Shown in pieces: positions 6,948 through 8,076 of a DNA stretch of 8,076 bases; positions within the stretch are counted from its first letter, which is position 1, and the number at the start of each line of letters is the position of its first letter. The notes beneath the pieces were generated by a model. That model was not told the origin of the DNA and did not search any database. It was given only the letters and a program-made list of their open reading frames with translations. The translations under genes and the position numbers were made by a program. Source of the DNA: Chitinispirillales bacterium (GTDB lineage: Bacteria > Fibrobacterota > Chitinivibrionia > Chitinivibrionales > Chitinispirillaceae). The stretch is taken from the NCBI GenBank assembly GCA_031254445.1, contig JAIRUL010000185.1:1-8076 (forward strand), read 5' to 3'.

Positions 6948-7023
6948 GTTATGAAGCCGTAAGGCTTCGTCTGAAAAAGATTTAAAGAATTTGACTTTTA
7001 TAGGCTTCGTCTGAAAAAGATTT
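6936..7023 (-). repeat. Dispersed 3'-end element, copy B (double unit)
   Basis: Nearly identical to copy A: TAGCCGCCACACGTTATG, hairpin GAAGCC (6953-6958), loop GTAA (one base longer than in A), GGCTTC (6963-6968), TTCGTCTGAA at 6966-6975, then GACTTTTATA and a second TTCGTCTGAA at 7006-7015. It pairs with copy D as the right arm of a large palindrome centred near 6898. Relative to the nuclease gene it lies just beyond copy C and in the same orientation, so two elements are stacked after that gene. Confidence 0.87.
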
Positions 7024-7044
7024 TAAAAAGACTTTGACTTTGTT

Positions 7045-7098
7045 TAGCCGCCACACGTTATGAAGCCGCAGGCTTCGTCTGAAAAAGATTTAAAAGAT
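7045..7098 (-). repeat. Dispersed 3'-end element, copy C (single unit, overlaps the nuclease gene)
   Basis: A single long unit: TAGCCGCCACACGTTATG, hairpin GAAGCC (7062-7067), loop GCA, GGCTTC (7071-7076), TTCGTCTGAA at 7074-7083, then AAAGATTT. It overlaps the 3' end of the nuclease gene by about 40 bases. Read on the minus strand it encodes the last residues of that protein (NLFQTKPAAS) and its TAA stop (7060-7058). Confidence 0.87.
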
Positions 7099-7960
7099 TT
7101 TTTTCGGATCGCATTTTCCTAATTTGGTCGGTCGAGTACCCTTGCTCAATGAGCGCGAGGACTTCGTCCCGTCCCTCGTCCCGCCCCTCGTCCCGTCCCT
7201 CCTCCCTCTCGACCTCCAGCGCGCGGCTCATGCTCCACTCTGAAGTTAGCATATTAACGACCTCTCCCTTATGTTGAAGTAAGAAATCTTTCAGTACATT
7301 TTGGTCTATGCAATCCTCGACGGCTCTGACAATCGCCTCTCCGAGGCTCATAGTCTTATTGTGCTTGCGAACCGTTTCTATAAATATACTGTATTGGCGC
7401 AGGGTTGCGCAAGATTTTAGTTTTTCTTCGTTATGACCTTTGTTAATATTGTACATTTTTACGGTCAATTCAAGGTCTATAGTCCCGTCGTCCGCAGGCG
7501 GGCCGTCGTTGCCGCAGTCGGCGAACAAATCGGATAGGCGCAGGGTTATCTCGTCGTCCGGCATCTTATCCGTGCCGTTGTATAGGACTATGAATTTAGG
7601 GCGTTTTAGCGTGATTTTGCTCTTGCCGTATTCGGCCTTGTCGGTGTGGAGCCGTTTATACGTTTCGGCGATGTATTGCAGCATCCGGTACGGCATATTC
7701 TCATTGAGGCTAGATTGATGTTCGATGAGGATGATAAGCCTATTGTCCAAAATGAACGATAGGTCGTTGATGCGTCCGTGGGATAGAACGTTTTTAAGCG
7801 TGGTGATAAGCGCTTTCGTATCCGGGCCGTAGCGCGTTCCTAAGAAAGCGTTCGACAGTTCTACGGCTGTGGCCTCGTTGCCGAATACTAGGGTGAACAG
7901 CGTGTCTTTGAGTTTACGGTTTGCGGGTGGGGGATGGTTGGGCTCTGTATTGTCGTCCAT
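7058..7960 (-). CDS. Rpn-family PD-(D/E)XK nuclease / putative transposase
   Basis: The 300-residue protein resembles the recombination-promoting nuclease (Rpn/YhgA-like, PD-(D/E)XK) family, whose studied E. coli members are DNA endonucleases that stimulate RecA-independent recombination. Evidence: an N-terminal LKDTLFTLVFGN (17-28), the likely metal-binding pair D66 (INDLSF) and E80 with Q82 (LIEHQSS), a following helix YRMLQYIAETYKRL (91-104), and RPKFIVLYNGT (120-130). The charged C-terminus has three GRDE repeats (255-266), a frequent tail in this family, then IEQGYSTDQIRKM. The last dozen residues are encoded by repeat copy C, so the original C-terminus was probably replaced or extended. 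Base composition looks less GC-rich than the neighbouring genes, consistent with an accessory gene. ATG at 7960; AAGGA lies about 12 bases upstream. Catalytic assignments are by pattern only. Confidence 0.8.
   Translation of the reverse strand: MDDNTEPNHPPPANRKLKDTLFTLVFGNEATAVELSNAFLGTRYGPDTKALITTLKNVLSHGRINDLSFILDNRLIILIEHQSSLNENMPYRMLQYIAETYKRLHTDKAEYGKSKITLKRPKFIVLYNGTDKMPDDEITLRLSDLFADCGNDGPPADDGTIDLELTVKMYNINKGHNEEKLKSCATLRQYSIFIETVRKHNKTMSLGEAIVRAVEDCIDQNVLKDFLLQHKGEVVNMLTSEWSMSRALEVEREEGRDEGRDEGRDEVLALIEQGYSTDQIRKMRSEKNLLNLFQTKPAAS
7164..7199 (-). repeat. In-frame 12-bp tandem repeat encoding GRDE
   Basis: Three consecutive 12-base units (TCGTCCCGTCCC, TCGTCCCGCCCC, TCGTCCCGTCCC) differ at one base and encode three Gly-Arg-Asp-Glu units in the nuclease tail. 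A degenerate fourth unit adjoins at 7200. Because 12 is a multiple of three, gain or loss of units changes tail length without breaking the frame. Confidence 0.85.
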
Positions 7961-8076
7961 TGTACGGATTTTTCCTTATTCGTTAATAGTTAATTGGCGC
8001 GCAAAATGCGTGTTAATACGATATTGATAGCGTATCAATTATCAATATACAGCAAGAACAACGGGAATAATAGCAT
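7961..8076 (-). promoter_or_regulatory. Upstream region of the nuclease gene with nested operator-like palindromes
   Basis: This A/T-rich leader should hold the nuclease promoter. ATATTGATA (8021-8029) pairs with TATCAATAT (8040-8048), and within it ATTGATA (8023-8029) pairs with TATCAAT (8033-8039) across GCG, so two alternative dyads share one arm. GTTAATA is directly repeated at 7982 and 8012. On the minus strand TTGATA resembles a -35 box, but no clear -10 at normal spacing was found. A repressor site is possible but unproven. Confidence 0.35.

Larger units (their letters stand above)
6680..7057. other. Gene-free convergent intergenic region filled with repeats
   Basis: These 378 bases lie between the convergent ends of the protease and nuclease genes. 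No credible gene is present. The contents, in order, are: about 40 bases of plain A/T-rich sequence after the protease stop; AATCTTTT tandem repeats (6723-6780); copy D of the dispersed element (6771-6855); a hairpin (6848-6869); a central inverted repeat; a second, perfect hairpin (6924-6947); copy B (6936-7023); and the start of copy C (from 7045). No conventional hairpin-plus-T-run terminator was seen. Confidence 0.85.

Noticed and set aside
6843..6960. Integron attC-like site, because of palindromes with GTTAT and CAAC-like ends
   Set aside because: The core-site consensus GTTRRRY is not met (GTTATGA fails), and there is no integrase or cassette layout.
1..7098. CRISPR array, because of repeated units with spacers
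   Set aside because: The repeats are inverted as well as direct, the intervals are uneven and themselves repeated, and no cas genes are present.

Overview
The window looks like a bacterial chromosome segment with GC-rich, tightly packed genes separated by strikingly AT-rich, repeat-laden spacers. The gene content (a Bat-type von Willebrand A operon, and an S8 protease whose tail resembles a type IX secretion sorting domain) points to the Bacteroidota/Fibrobacterota/Chlorobiota superphylum. A gut-associated Fibrobacterota-like genome would fit, but no marker gene here proves it.

Layout. Bases 1-98 hold a dispersed repeat. A three-gene minus-strand operon follows, read from 2969 down to 99: a DUF554 membrane protein, a BatD/DUF4381-like membrane protein, and BatA. 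A roughly 200 bp AT-rich spacer (2970-3169) separates it from a divergent plus-strand pair, rfbA (glucose-1-phosphate thymidylyltransferase) and rfbC (dTDP-4-dehydrorhamnose 3,5-epimerase), which overlap or nearly overlap. After a 91 bp AT-rich gap comes a secreted subtilisin-like protease (4676-6679). Bases 6680-7057 contain no gene; they hold AT-rich tandem repeats and a palindrome of about 250 bp built from inverted copies of the same dispersed repeat found at the left edge. A minus-strand Rpn-family PD-(D/E)XK nuclease (7058-7960) closes the window, with an upstream region rich in small palindromes.

The most interesting signal is the dispersed element, built around the 10-mer TTCAGACGAA (seven exact copies, none seen inside genes apart from the tail of the nuclease gene). 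It lies just downstream of batA, the protease and the nuclease gene, always in the same orientation relative to the gene it follows. In the nuclease gene it supplies about the last dozen codons and the stop. Where two genes converge, the copies form the large palindrome. This suggests a gene-end-associated MITE/REP-like element that may act on transcript ends. No previously described defence or biosynthetic system is evident. The other genes are recognisable families and the novelty lies in the repeats.

How the genes work together: rfbA and rfbC serve dTDP-L-rhamnose synthesis for surface polysaccharide, with rfbB and rfbD absent from the window. BatA and the BatD-like protein are probably partners in an inner-membrane/periplasmic complex. 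The protease is exported. The nuclease is an accessory gene of the recombination-promoting type.
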